DNA of 64,000 nt, taken from Sorghum bicolor. Its lineage: Eukaryota > Streptophyta > Magnoliopsida > Poales > Poaceae. Below the pieces are notes generated by a model that searched no databases, had not been told where the DNA came from, and worked only from the letters and a program-made list of their open reading frames with translations. Made by a program: the position numbers and the translations under genes. The DNA is taken from contig NC_012871.2 of NCBI RefSeq assembly GCF_000003195.3, positions 54,675,802-54,739,801 of the forward strand, read 5' to 3'. Positions 43,753 to 54,094 of the stretch are shown here, piece after piece. Position 1 is the first letter of the stretch. The number at the start of each line of letters is the position of its first letter.

Positions 43753-43946
43753 CTATAAATTTTGTTTTAAGAATTAGAATCGATATGTTTATATAAATAG
43801 AACATTGGGTAAGAATATAAACTTTTAATAAAATAACAAGAAAGTAAAGTGAGCAGTGAAATAAATAAAGCGAAAATAAAAACCCTAAAATCGACTGTTT
43901 CTACCTAGGTTTGCGTCCTACAGTCAGCCTTGCTTTGATACCAATT
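43753..43946 (-). other. Leader and primer binding site of element G (tRNA-Met type)
   Basis: Minus strand TGGTATCAAAGC (43932-43943) starts 3 nt inside the 5' LTR and is complementary to the 3' end of initiator tRNA-Met with one mismatch. The rest is leader. Confidence 0.78.
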
Positions 43947-46913
43947 TGTCACACCCAAATTTAAGGATAAATTTGAGTACAATAATCTCATGTGCGCCCC
44001 AGAAATAGTCGCGCACACAAGTCGACAAATTACAAATGTATCATCACAAGTGTCTTACAAAACGTTATTACAACACAAATATATCAAAGTCTGCGACAAA
44101 CGGAAAATAAACTCATAACTAACTATGGTAAGATAACTCCAACACAGGGACGACCGACTGGGGAATCGCCAACCTAGAAGTCCTCAGGGAATTCCTCATA
44201 GTAGCTGTCATCTGTTACCCATCCGGGATTTTGTCCAAAAAGAAAGATAAAGACAAGCGTGAGTACATCTAGTACTCCGCAAGCATAACATAGGATATTA
44301 TGCGGCTCAAAGAGGTCAGACACTGGCTACTGCAGTTAGCATTTTAATTGGTCAATATTTTAATCCTATTTAATCATCAATTATGCTTAAGCTCCCGATT
44401 AGCCCAAATGAGCACATGATAATAACAACGTTAACCTTCACGGCTAACACCATCACCATCACGGTTAAACCACATTAATCATCACGATCAATGTGTCAGA
44501 TTTTCATAAGTTATTTCCCATAACCATCCACACCCAACTATTCCGTAAGGGTCCAAGGCCGCTCATGTCCGAGAGCACGGCTAGTATACCAGTTTGATCA
44601 AACTCTGCGCAAAGGTGTGCACTTTTCCTGTAAGTCGTGTTACCCATATGCCCGGGGTTTGCAAGACCCACTAACACTGCCAAGGTGAGCGGGCAAGGAA
44701 CACTATGAAGCCTTCCATAGGCCACGTCTAACCAGCTAGGGCCGCGAGGTTTCCTCGGCAGGCAGATATAGAGAACTCCCCTTTCCTATGGCACATTTCC
44801 ATCACGGCTATACACATAGGAACAGAAGCAGTTCTATACCCAAAGTGGCAAGCCCCTCTTGCGCCCTTTCGGGTAGCCTCTAACCAGCTAGATGAGATCC
44901 TATTACTGAGCTAAAGTTAGAGCCATATAACCATCACGGTTGCACTGTAAGTCCCGGATAGTCGCTTACAGAGAAGTCCTTAAGGAGGGTCTAGGTCAAC
45001 TCGACCGAAGTCAATTGCACCATAGCCCTTTTCCCAACATTTATCATCATACTCATTAAAGTCAGAGTGATAGTAAATTCTCAATTAATTAAAGCACTAG
45101 CAAAGCTACCCACATGCATTCTACCCATAGGTGTCATAAATATATAGTCAGGTAGCTAGGATGTCCTTAGGGTTACCAAATTAGACACATGCAGATGCGT
45201 AATTAATTAAGTGAATAGGTGTACAAGGGAAACCCATGTTATACTTGCCTTCAGTGAAGGGGAACTGCTGCTGGTCCTGCTGCTCCTCGTAGTAAAATGG
45301 ATCACCCACGAACACGTCACCGTCTGCGCTCGATCGGTACCACACAACAACACGCATCCAGGTTCATTCATACAAGCAAACAATCATTTAATTAGAATAG
45401 TACACCAACAGATCAAAATGAAATAAAATACTTAAAAACAGAACCTATGATTCACTACGATCACATTGGTACGAAGATCACGAAAATCGGAGCTAAAACG
45501 ACCAAGTTACGACTTTCCGGCGATTTCCTATAGGCAATTAATTAATTAAACCTAACCCTGAAAATAAAAAGTTTCAAACTACAGAAACAGTGGTACTATC
45601 ATGTAGAGAATTTAATTACAAATCTAACGCAATTTGAACGGGTCAAATCGGAGCTATAACGAATATTTTATGACCAAAACAAGTTCAGTGGCAATTCTGT
45701 AATTTCCTGAAAGCGTATTTTGACCTAACCGACGGATAATACGTTTTCTAAAAGAGAAAACGTATTTTACTCGATGGCGCTAAGGACTGCGGCCGAATTT
45801 GGAAAACTGGGAGGGGCTCTTTAAACAAATTTTCCCCCGAAGGGGTATTGGGCGTCTCTGGCCGTCCGATTTGAAATGGACGGCCAGGATTAGATCCTGA
45901 GGGGGGGGGGAAAGGGGAGAGGAGAGGGGCCGGCCGCCGGAGGGGAAGGGGACGGCGGCGGCGCCGCCATGGCCGACGAGGCGGAGGTCGCCGAAGAAGT
46001 TCGCGAGAGGGCTACAGGCCGTGGTTTTCTGATCCGAAAGCTTCTAGAGAAAGAGGAGGTTGAGGGGAACTCGCTCCCGGCCTCGGCGCGACCGGGGAGA
46101 GCCCGCGCGGCCCGCTCCATGGCCGGCGGCCATGGAGCTCGCCGGAGCTCACGGAAACCGGCCCTAGAGAGCACTGCAACGCTCGGGAGAAAGCCGAAAA
46201 GGTAGAGGAGGACGAGGCGCGCTCACCGACACGAAGAAGGAGGACGAAAACGGCTCGGACGGCGGACTTCGATCGGAGGTCGCGGCGGCGGCTTCTCTCT
46301 GCGCGAGTACGGACGGAAACAGAAACGAGGAGAGGAAAACTGGCGAGGAGAAGAGGACGCGCGGCTCGCAGTCCACTACTTATCCAAGCGCGGGGAAGAG
46401 GGGAGGAGTCGTGGGGAGCGGGGGCGCGGGCTTGCGGCCGGACGGTTTCCAAACCGAGAGAGAGAGAGGAAAGAGCGGGGCGTCGGTTGGGAGAAGAGGG
46501 AGCTGACAGGCGGGCCCGGCCTGTCAGCGGGGGAGAGAGAGGGGAAGGGGGGAGGGCGGCTGGGCCGCGGCCCAGGAAGGAGATGGGCGCGCGGGGGGGG
46601 GGGGGGGTTTGGACCGAAAGGCCGAAATGGAGAGAAAGGGGAGAAAGAAATTCCTTTTCCTTTTCTTTTTCTCAAACAAATTTTCAATGCATTTACCAAA
46701 TGGATTTTTAATCAATTTGACATTTGTTTTCAAGACACTCATCACATAAAAGAATGCTCCAGCATGAATGCAACATAAAGTTTTCTCTAAGCTTATATTA
46801 AATTTTAATTTCTCCAAATTTATTTATTTTCCTATAGTGAAAAATGCTCACAAAATAAATTCATTTAAATTCATTTCATATATTTAAAAGAAACAAAATT
46901 TTTGGGTGTTACA
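43947..46913 (-). repeat. 5' LTR of element G (2967 bp)
   Basis: Near-identical to 34624-37588 over its full length. Ends TGTCACACCC and GGGTGTTACA. Followed by the target copy GTGAC at 46914-46918. Confidence 0.95.
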
Positions 46914-46918
46914 GTGAC

Positions 46919-47276
46919 ATTTCCGAGTTACCTTTGTATCCCATATCTTGTTAGCAGGACGGGTAGGTTTATAGGTGCGGGTCGAACATCCTTTGTGGTG
47001 TCTAGATTCCGTAAGCCTCCCCAATAGAACAGTAGATCATCCTTACTAAGGTTAGAACGAGACTACGGTTGCAGTCTTCTCTATACATCACTCACATCGA
47101 GAAACATTCTTTGTAGCCTAAAGGGATAGTAGCAATAGATTTGGTTAGTCAGATGCACCCTTTCTCCCAGTGGTAAAAATATAAATACGATACTCTGGAA
47201 AACCTTCCGGGTGAAATGCTCACCGATATCCGTGCGCTTGCGGATCATTTCCTTATTGCGTTACCCAATATCAACA
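46919..47276 (+). repeat. 5' LTR of element D, second part
   Basis: It resumes the LTR at ATTTCCGAGTTACC and ends AATATCAACA. Joined to 34623 it reproduces the F LTR. Confidence 0.92.
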
Positions 47277-47284
47277 AGCATTTC

Positions 47285-47301
47285 TGGCGCCGTTGCCGGG
47301 G
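47285..47301 (+). other. Primer binding site of element D (tRNA-Asp type)
   Basis: TGGCGCCGTTGCCGGGG, 8 nt after the LTR. Confidence 0.85.
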
Positions 47302-47398
47302 AGAAAGACGGTTTGCTGAGATAACTTTGAGTCTTGCTATTATCTTGTATTATACTTTTATTCTTTTATTCTTTTATCTTTTTATTTTTTCTATCTTT

Positions 47399-48340
47399 AT
47401 GGATAACTTAAATTCCATACCTATTATTGAACTCTTTGCACCTTCGGAGACCAGCCATAGACCATGGGAGTCAACAAGTCCTGCCCCTAATTATGATTTG
47501 TGTTCGGAGTTGATTGCAATAGGTCAAAACCAACCCTTTTCTATAGCCGAGGTCCTATCTTTTAATCAAGAAGATAATGCACTTTTAGCTACACCTAGGG
47601 AATCTGTTAATGTTTTTATAAATTCTGGTTTAGACCTAGCCCTACAAGACCATGTTTTTCCTAAATATTTTCACATTGGTCTTAATCATATAACCTTTGG
47701 TAGAGTCCTTCTTTCTTTATCTATTAGTAAAGGAAGGTATGTCTTCATTCGTGGACATCCTTCTTGTACTAGTCTTCATAGAAAAATCCTAGAGATAGAG
47801 AAGGAATCATCTCCCAGACAAGGAAATGAAGTTTCCATAGCCGATTTCCAAACATTCCAATCCCATGATTCGGCTATCCAACCCATCCTTGAGCTTAATA
47901 ATTTCTACTACGCTCTTTCTCTTGAACCTCCCGATAATCCTATGAATCTCTCTAGACATCCCATGTATAAGAGTCACCAAGACCACAAGGAGGATCGAGA
48001 AGAGCAACATCAATGGCTAGAGGGCATTAAAAATCCATGTGCTATCACCATTGAATGGATGGATAAAACAAACTTGAGAGACAATCCTAGAGGAATTTTA
48101 AGCATTCGTAAAGAATCATCCTTGGAGTTTGAGAATGAGAGAAACAATAGTGAGCATGGAAGTTATTTCATAAATACCTTACCAAGTCCTTGCTCATATA
48201 AAACATCTCCCCAATCAATTGGTCTCTCCATCCTTACCACATTTGAGATCTCCAACCCCCTCTTCCTTTCTATTTATAAAAACTTTAAAAGGGCGGTTGT
48301 CGATGCATATGTCTATAATAAATATTGCAGATCTCGTTGA
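47399..48340 (+). CDS. Unrecognised ORF in gag position, group 3 (313 aa)
   Basis: Start MDNLNSIPI at 47399. This is the longer version of the F ORF (13104-13865). It keeps 63 extra codons (48051-48239), including IEWMDKTNLRDNPRGILS and a Ser/Pro-rich stretch. It shares AEVLSFNQEDNALLATPRES, HIGLNHITFGRV and the charged HQDHKEDREEQHQW segment. I see no gag, protease, zinc-finger or membrane signature. The frame is open although the protease downstream is broken at several points. Family and function are unknown. It may be an RNA-binding or packaging protein that replaces gag, but that is speculation. Confidence 0.5.
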   Translation: MDNLNSIPIIELFAPSETSHRPWESTSPAPNYDLCSELIAIGQNQPFSIAEVLSFNQEDNALLATPRESVNVFINSGLDLALQDHVFPKYFHIGLNHITFGRVLLSLSISKGRYVFIRGHPSCTSLHRKILEIEKESSPRQGNEVSIADFQTFQSHDSAIQPILELNNFYYALSLEPPDNPMNLSRHPMYKSHQDHKEDREEQHQWLEGIKNPCAITIEWMDKTNLRDNPRGILSIRKESSLEFENERNNSEHGSYFINTLPSPCSYKTSPQSIGLSILTTFEISNPLFLSIYKNFKRAVVDAYVYNKYCRSR

Positions 48341-49193
48341 GTTGATCTTGATATAGGTCAGCGTCGGAGGGGAAACCACTTCACCAACATAACTTGATGG
48401 TTTTCCAAGGATAAGCTTAGCGTCCTTAAACAAGCACTTATCAGATTGTAACATGAACTTTTAATTATTTGCAACATTGCCTTGTGTATTGAGCATATTG
48501 AGATAATTGTAGAAATATTCCTTCAGGTATTCTTGCCACTAACCTTTTTAGGATTGGAGCAAGAAGATCGGATGAATGACAAGCACAAGGTATGTCCAAC
48601 CAACCATCATACAACATTGAATTAAATTCATCCAAAACTTGAATTTCGCAAAAATTCAAGCTTGGGGGAGTACTTTACATAAAAACATCCTTTGCCATGT
48701 TGCTATGTTGGTTGTCCTTACCTTTGAGACATGCTCAATTTGTTAAATACTAATCACACTACTTCATCTCCACTTGAGTAGATCTCTATAAATGCTGTCA
48801 TGCTACCTTTGTCTATTTACTAGCAAGTGTTGGTTTGGAAGTACTCGACATACTTCCATTGGCATTTAAATTAAGCATGGTGCTTAGGTTAAATAGGCTT
48901 CCTTAATCTGATTAGACATGGAGTCTAGTTTGGTTACTGAACTAAAAACTGCTTGAGTAGATATTGGTATATTTTGTGGGACTAACCCCTGCAGGAAAAC
49001 TTTCAATATCAATCTGGGAAGTCCTAAGATAAACTCACATTGGAGATGAAGAAAGTGACACATGAAGTTTAACAATTTGCACAAGAAAGACGTAGCTCAT
49101 AAGAGATGATTCATGGAGGGTGCCACAAACACAATGCACAACCGCTAAGAAAGGAAAGATTCCACAAGGTGATACTATACCATCACTCTTCAA
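48341..49193 (+). other. Non-coding region of D between ORF and protease remnant
   Basis: I see no gene. A polypurine-tract-like CAAGCTTGGGGGAGT lies at 48657-48671. The region ends exactly where F has its 437-bp interval. Confidence 0.6.
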
Positions 49194-50100
49194 GTACACT
49201 TCGAGCAAAACCTGAAGGAGTTTTACAACTCCCAGACTCCACCAAGTGAAGGACCTAGATCTACAAGCACAAACACACTGAGCAGGATATTGCCAACACC
49301 GCACTTCGAACTGCTAGACAAACAAAGAACAGAGGTGACACCGTATCAAGAGGTGCAGATGTCTAGGTCCACACCTAATCAAATGATGCACCTAAAGGAT
49401 GAAGACGGTGAGAAGTCTTGTCCAGAAGACATAAAACATTGGATCCTTGTCGGAGGAGGTCAAGATCGTCGACTCAAGTTGCCTTTCCTCATCAAGAAGG
49501 AGGACTCTGGTGTTACAAGCATCAAGTGCACAATCAATGGATACTCTTTTCAGAAGACACTCTACGACACAGGATCTGACGTCAACATAATGGCCGCAGT
49601 CACTTATCAGCTCCTGCATGGAACCATGCCTCTACAACCAACATACATTCAGCTCCAGATGACAGATCAGACATTCCGAAAGGTTGAAGGTCATTGATAT
49701 GGGAGAAGACGAGTACGATCCACACATCATCCTTGGAAGACCGTTCCTCAAACACTATCAAAGCCATCATCTATATTGGAACCGGAGAAGTCCACATGCA
49801 CTTCCCCTCTGAGAAGGTACGCCACTATTTTACTGACCCTAACTATATAGTTGAAAACTCTAAGCAGGTTAGGACAAGAAGAAGACGACGCAACCGCAAC
49901 CAGAGGAGGTAAATTATCAAGAACGGATGGGTAGCTACGAAGGAGAAGTGATAAGGACTGAAGACATACAACTTGAACAGAACTGTCCTGAGCAGACCGT
50001 AGCACCGAGTCAGGTGTGGAGAGAGAAGATAGTTATATACGAAGAGAAGGCGCCGCCGGAATCACCGACTACGCCATCCAGCGAATCCCAGGACGACTGA
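49194..50100 (+). pseudogene. Protease-region pseudogene of element D
   Basis: Open from the junction (QVHFEQNLKEF, PTPHFELLDKQRT) through LYDTGSDVNIMAAVTYQLL (active site 49566-49577) to a stop at 49697. A deletion of about 66 bp relative to H lies before MGEDEYDP. Further lesions are a 1-bp gain near 49750, TAA at 49910-49912 (CAA in F) and a 1-bp loss near 49932. The acidic tail ends at TGA 50098-50100. It corresponds to the second protease domain of group 2. No RT follows. Confidence 0.7.
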
Positions 50101-52266
50101 GAAAAACAGAGAGTCCCGTTCGGAGGACTTAAAAACATCGAACGCCTTGCCAAGAGGTAAACTTGGTAGTTATCCTTTTCCATTCAATAGTTTGCTTAGT
50201 TAATCAGGTTCATGCTATCTTGAAAAGAAAATAAAAATGTTAAAAAAATAGTAAGCCCCATGTGAGTATGCTCATGGCATAAAACCCATAGGTACATTCA
50301 CTGTGGTGGCATAAAATAAATATGTTTTAATCTTACAATAAAAATATAAAAATAATAAGTGCATGATCCTGCTAAATAAATAACATTTATTGAGGAGGCT
50401 CAATATGATAAAGGCTAGATATTTATGCTAACACTTAACCAGTTCCACAAAGCTTTGTTGTCTATTTGAGCTCCACAGAATTCAAGGATCAAAGAAGACT
50501 AGCAGACGGAGGACATCCTAATTACTGTCAGGGTGCTGCTGACGTTCAAATACACCTCCACCACCTGCTAGCTACATGAGAAGAAATTACGTTAAAATCC
50601 AGCTTGGGGGAGAGCACCCCCATTTATCCAGCTAAGTGTTTCTACTCGCGTTTATACTTTACTCAAATAATAAAGAGATGCATAATCATAAAAAACCCAA
50701 ATAAAGATTTTGTGCTTTTATATATATATCTTTGCTTAGTTTGCTAAATAAATAAATAAATAAAGTTTGCTATCAACCCTCATGATAAACTCTCACATGG
50801 AAATGATGAATAGTTGCTCTGCCATGACTAGTTCTTAAAATTAAAATCTCTCTCAAGTTTAGGCATGACTGTTATGAAGTAATATTTGCTCTAAATCTGA
50901 ACTTGTGGGAAGAGTACTTGATCTAAAGTCTAAGTTGTTAACGGATATGATATGGGAAGGTTGAGCTGTTGTTTATCTGTTCCTAGATATGCTAGAATTC
51001 TGGAGAATTTTATCTTTGAAAAAATCTTTAAAATATCACATGATGAGTTCCTGTATGATGAGAGTTTAAATTCCTACCACAGCCATATATACATGCTTAT
51101 TAGACTTTGAGCCACACATTTACTTTTTACTGCTTATGAGCATTGAGTGTGGTCAAGCTGTGTAGACCCTTAGGAGCTTATCATGTGGTTAAAATCAAGA
51201 TTCACTTGCACGTTCACTGATACATGCTACTTCTACTCCGGAAGTACCATCCACATATATCCACTCATTTCCATTTTCAAAACCACCCAAAAGTATTCTA
51301 CTCCTATCCGGGAGAGAATAGCCAAAAATATTTTCCTATCCCTGTTATTCCCTGTGAAATAAATGCTCCAGTTATTTTGGTTACTACCACTTGCTACATT
51401 CTTTCAGGAGATGAGTGCTCTAAAAAAAAGAAAAAAAAGGAAAAAAATAATAATACAAGGAAATAAAAAGGGGCAAGTGCCCGGAACCTCGAAGAAAAGA
51501 AAAAGTGAGACGAGAGGTAAAAATGGACAAGTGTCCGACAGTAGAATTAGGGGTACAAGATACCCACCTGAGAGGAAATAAAAAGAAAATATAGAGCATC
51601 TCATTCTCCTCAAAAAGCTTCAAAGTGCAAGAAAGGTATGTATCCCCTCAAAAGAGCAAATTTAGAATTAGACTTTCACCATTATTATCACCATCATCAC
51701 CATACACCATTCATTCGCCACACATGCACATCTTGATTTGACTTATTGACTTGTTTCTCTTGATCCATGGTTTGACTATGCAATAAATGTCATGTAAGTA
51801 TGTATTAGCTGTCTCCCACCTATGAGCTCCAGATATCAAAACCTTATTAGAGTAGGGAGAGAAAGCAATATCACTATGCCTCATACCACAAATACTACAT
51901 ACTTTGAGAGAAGGCATATACCATTACTGCCTTGGTAAGGATCCAGAAATACCACAAAAGAGAGATCTGAGAGAGTCATATAAGGAATCTCTGAGTTTTA
52001 TTCGAAAATCTGCAAAAACTCCAGAGCTATAGCTGATCAAGAATAAGAGACATGGCGCTTGACTTGACCGTTCTATCTTTTAACTACTCAAGACACAAGT
52101 GACGGTTACAAGCCCCATGGTGAAAGGTAAAATGAGTAAGTTTTAAGTCTTAACAATTTATTCTAACTCAGAGATGAGATCTTGCTTGAATGCGTGTGTA
52201 CTTTTAAGGTATGAAACCACTGTAGAAACTCTTGAGTTCATCCTTGCTCAGGGACGAGCAAGAGGT
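50101..52266 (+). other. Non-coding 3' internal region of D
   Basis: I see no gene. It holds stem-loop TGGGGG-AGAGCA-CCCCCA with a polypurine-tract-like start (50601-50622), and dyads GGGCAAGTGCCC (51471-51482) and GGACAAGTGTCC (51525-51536). It is colinear with F 15982-18121. Confidence 0.7.
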
Positions 52267-52280
52267 AAGCTTGGGGGAGT
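52267..52280 (+). other. Polypurine tract of element D, adjoining the LTR of H
   Basis: AAGCTTGGGGGAGT, one T shorter at the LTR junction than in F and H. It is joined to a group 2 LTR instead of a group 3 LTR. Confidence 0.82.
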
Positions 52281-52550
52281 TGTTGACGGTCCTTAAGTAT
52301 CAAATTTAATTATCAAATAAATAAAGAAAAGGATCCAAATGAAATCAACATCTAGACTTAGGGTTTTATCTGACAGAATTCCACGAGTTTTGGTGTTTGT
52401 CTATTTCTGCAGGGGGTTATCAAGAAATACGGAAGAAAGGCCCACATGTCGGGATTACATAGAGATATTAACATGCCGCGCAATTATCTTACATCTAGAA
52501 GACTCTAGAAGCTACGAGACCGAAGCGGAGACGAAACGAGGCCAGAGGCA

Positions 52551-52710
52551 GGGCGCCCGCCCTGTTCCCCTAGGCGCCCGCCCCCTCCCTGAGTCCAATC
52601 AGGACTCTGCTTCGTGGGAGATCTCCACCGACCTAAAGGATGAATCTAAACCATACAATCTATGTCAGTTTGATCCAATGGCCCATATTCACTTGAAGGG
52701 ACTATAAAAC
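52551..52710 (+). promoter_or_regulatory. LTR promoter of element H
   Basis: GGGCGCCCGCCC at 52551-52562 and AGGCGCCCGCCC at 52572-52583, then ACTATAAAAC at 52701-52710 and the CCCCCTGGCCCCTGG block. Confidence 0.55.
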
Positions 52711-52940
52711 CAGACCCCCTGGCCCCTGGAGGAGAAAGCCTCTCAACCCTAATTCATTGTTCTTCAAGGGAGAAGAAGCCTCTGATCAAGATTAGAGCCA
52801 CCACATCAATTAGACATCTAGATTAGCATAGCTACATAGGATTAGAACTAGAAGGAGTCAATCTTCGATTGGTTTCCGGATCTGTCAAGAGGATTCTTGG
52901 TAATTCTCTAATTGTGCTTCTAATTGCTTTCTAATTATCT

Positions 52941-53357
52941 TTGTTCTTCAATATTATGAATATGACTTTGTTCTACTTCAATATATTGCTTATGACTTTG
53001 CTCTACTTGCTTATATTCAAGATTATATTGTTCTTAGTTTATCATAGTTATGTACTTGGCTTAGTTAGATTGGATCTATATACATGCTTAGGATCGTATA
53101 GCGTTTATCCATCGGATCCATGGGTAAATGATAGATATTGTGTAGGCGTGGTGCTTATACCGTATTTATCTGCGATTGTACCCAATATGCCAGATCGTGG
53201 GGTGGTTCGTGATAGTGACAGCTTCATTGATTCTTATATAGTCCCCCTCTCGTGTATTGGGCTGGCAGAGCAACATTATTACAGGGGAGTGATTGCTATG
53301 TTTCTCATTTACCTTGCTAATATCACTATGCATGGGCGTAGTCTTGTCTCGCAATGA
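52941..53357 (+). CDS. Hypothetical LTR-encoded ORF, group 2 (H 5' LTR, 138 aa)
   Basis: Sense ORF in R/U5 with a hydrophobic N-terminus and VVRDSDSFIDSYIV. It is nearly identical to 60781-61197 and close to 10341-10754. Same caveats as those entries. Confidence 0.3.
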   Translation: MFFNIMNMTLFYFNILLMTLLYLLIFKIILFLVYHSYVLGLVRLDLYTCLGSYSVYPSDPWVNDRYCVGVVLIPYLSAIVPNMPDRGVVRDSDSFIDSYIVPLSCIGLAEQHYYRGVIAMFLIYLANITMHGRSLVSQ

Positions 53358-53942
53358 TTGCTAAGTATGCTTGCACTAATTATGATAATGCTAGACTATA
53401 TAGTTGAGAATAACTTAGGGAATATTCTTGTAGTTCGTTCTAATACCATGCTAATGACTTTCTAGAGTATCTAATTGAGGTGCTTATCATATTTATTATG
53501 TGGCTAGATCAGACTAATTATCTTTGTCACTATTCATTACTTTATATATCTTTTATGTGACACTTATCCCTGTATGAAGAGTTAGATAAATGTTCTCAAT
53601 TATACATGCAATGATACATACTCAATCTCATATTCTATTCTGTAATCAATATTGATGATTGTTAATCCCTTCCCAGTGGTAAAAATATAAATAACGACAC
53701 CTGGAATACTTCCCGGTTAAAATGCTGCATCGGTATTAATCTGTGCGCTTGCAGATCCCATTCATTATTTATTTAGAAGAGCAATTGCATATTTCAATAT
53801 CGCGTCTCTTATATCATGCTGGGGATGACAACTTGGCTTAAGTGGTGTGAGGGATAGGTTTGGCATTTTTGGCACCGTTACTAGATTTAGAGAACTTAGT
53901 CTACTTTTGGTAATGATGTTAAGAATACCCAATAAGCATTTT

Positions 53943-53959
53943 TGGCGCCGTTGCCGGGG
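53943..53959 (+). other. Primer binding site of element H (tRNA-Asp type)
   Basis: TGGCGCCGTTGCCGGGG, 8 nt after the LTR. Confidence 0.85.
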
Positions 53960-54094
53960 AAGGTTCATTACTAATCGGGAATGGAATAAAGGATTTTGAG
54001 TTATCATTCGCATCACTAATATGATTGAGCTTATCTATTCTCTCATACAGTTTTACCCCGATATTTTTCTATTTTATCTTATGCAGGGGAATGT

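Larger units (their letters stand above)
34624..46913 (-). mobile_element. Element G: Tekay-type chromovirus (Ty3/gypsy), inactivated, target duplication GTGAC
   Basis: LTRs of 2965 and 2967 bp (34624-37588, 43947-46913; TGTCACACCC...GGGTGTTACA) flank ORF0, gag and pol on the minus strand. GTGAC at 34619-34623 and 46914-46918 is the target duplication. Domain order PR-RT-RH-INT-chromodomain, 3-kb LTRs and an ORF upstream of gag resemble RIRE3/RIRE8-like Tekay elements. By eye the LTRs differ at roughly three dozen sites (about 1.2%). It is the only element here with pol, but its tRNA-Met-type primer site shows it is not the direct helper of groups 1-3. Confidence 0.95.
33774..52280 (+). mobile_element. 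Element D: group 3 element, interrupted by G, sharing its 3' LTR with H
   Basis: Pieces are 5' LTR 33774-34623 plus 46919-47276, then internal 47277-52280 ending in a polypurine tract. It is colinear with F but keeps a longer gag-position ORF and lacks the 437-bp interval. Its own 3' LTR is absent. A group 2 LTR that serves as the 5' LTR of H follows the polypurine tract. The left junction AGCAT has no matching right copy. Confidence 0.85.
52281..53934 (+). repeat. LTR shared by D (3' side) and H (5' side), 1654 bp
   Basis: It starts TGTTGACGGTCC after a polypurine tract and ends ATACCCAATA (C-to-T in the terminal CA) before a primer site, so it acts as both a 3' and a 5' LTR. GC dyads lie at 52551 and 52572 (21-bp spacing) and the TATA box ACTATAAAAC at 52701-52710. 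Confidence 0.88.

Noticed and set aside
48051..48239. The 189-bp difference between D and F ORFs as a second intron
   Set aside because: The ends are not GT-AG. They lie in ACCA repeats and the change is in frame, so a microhomology deletion in F is the simpler reading.
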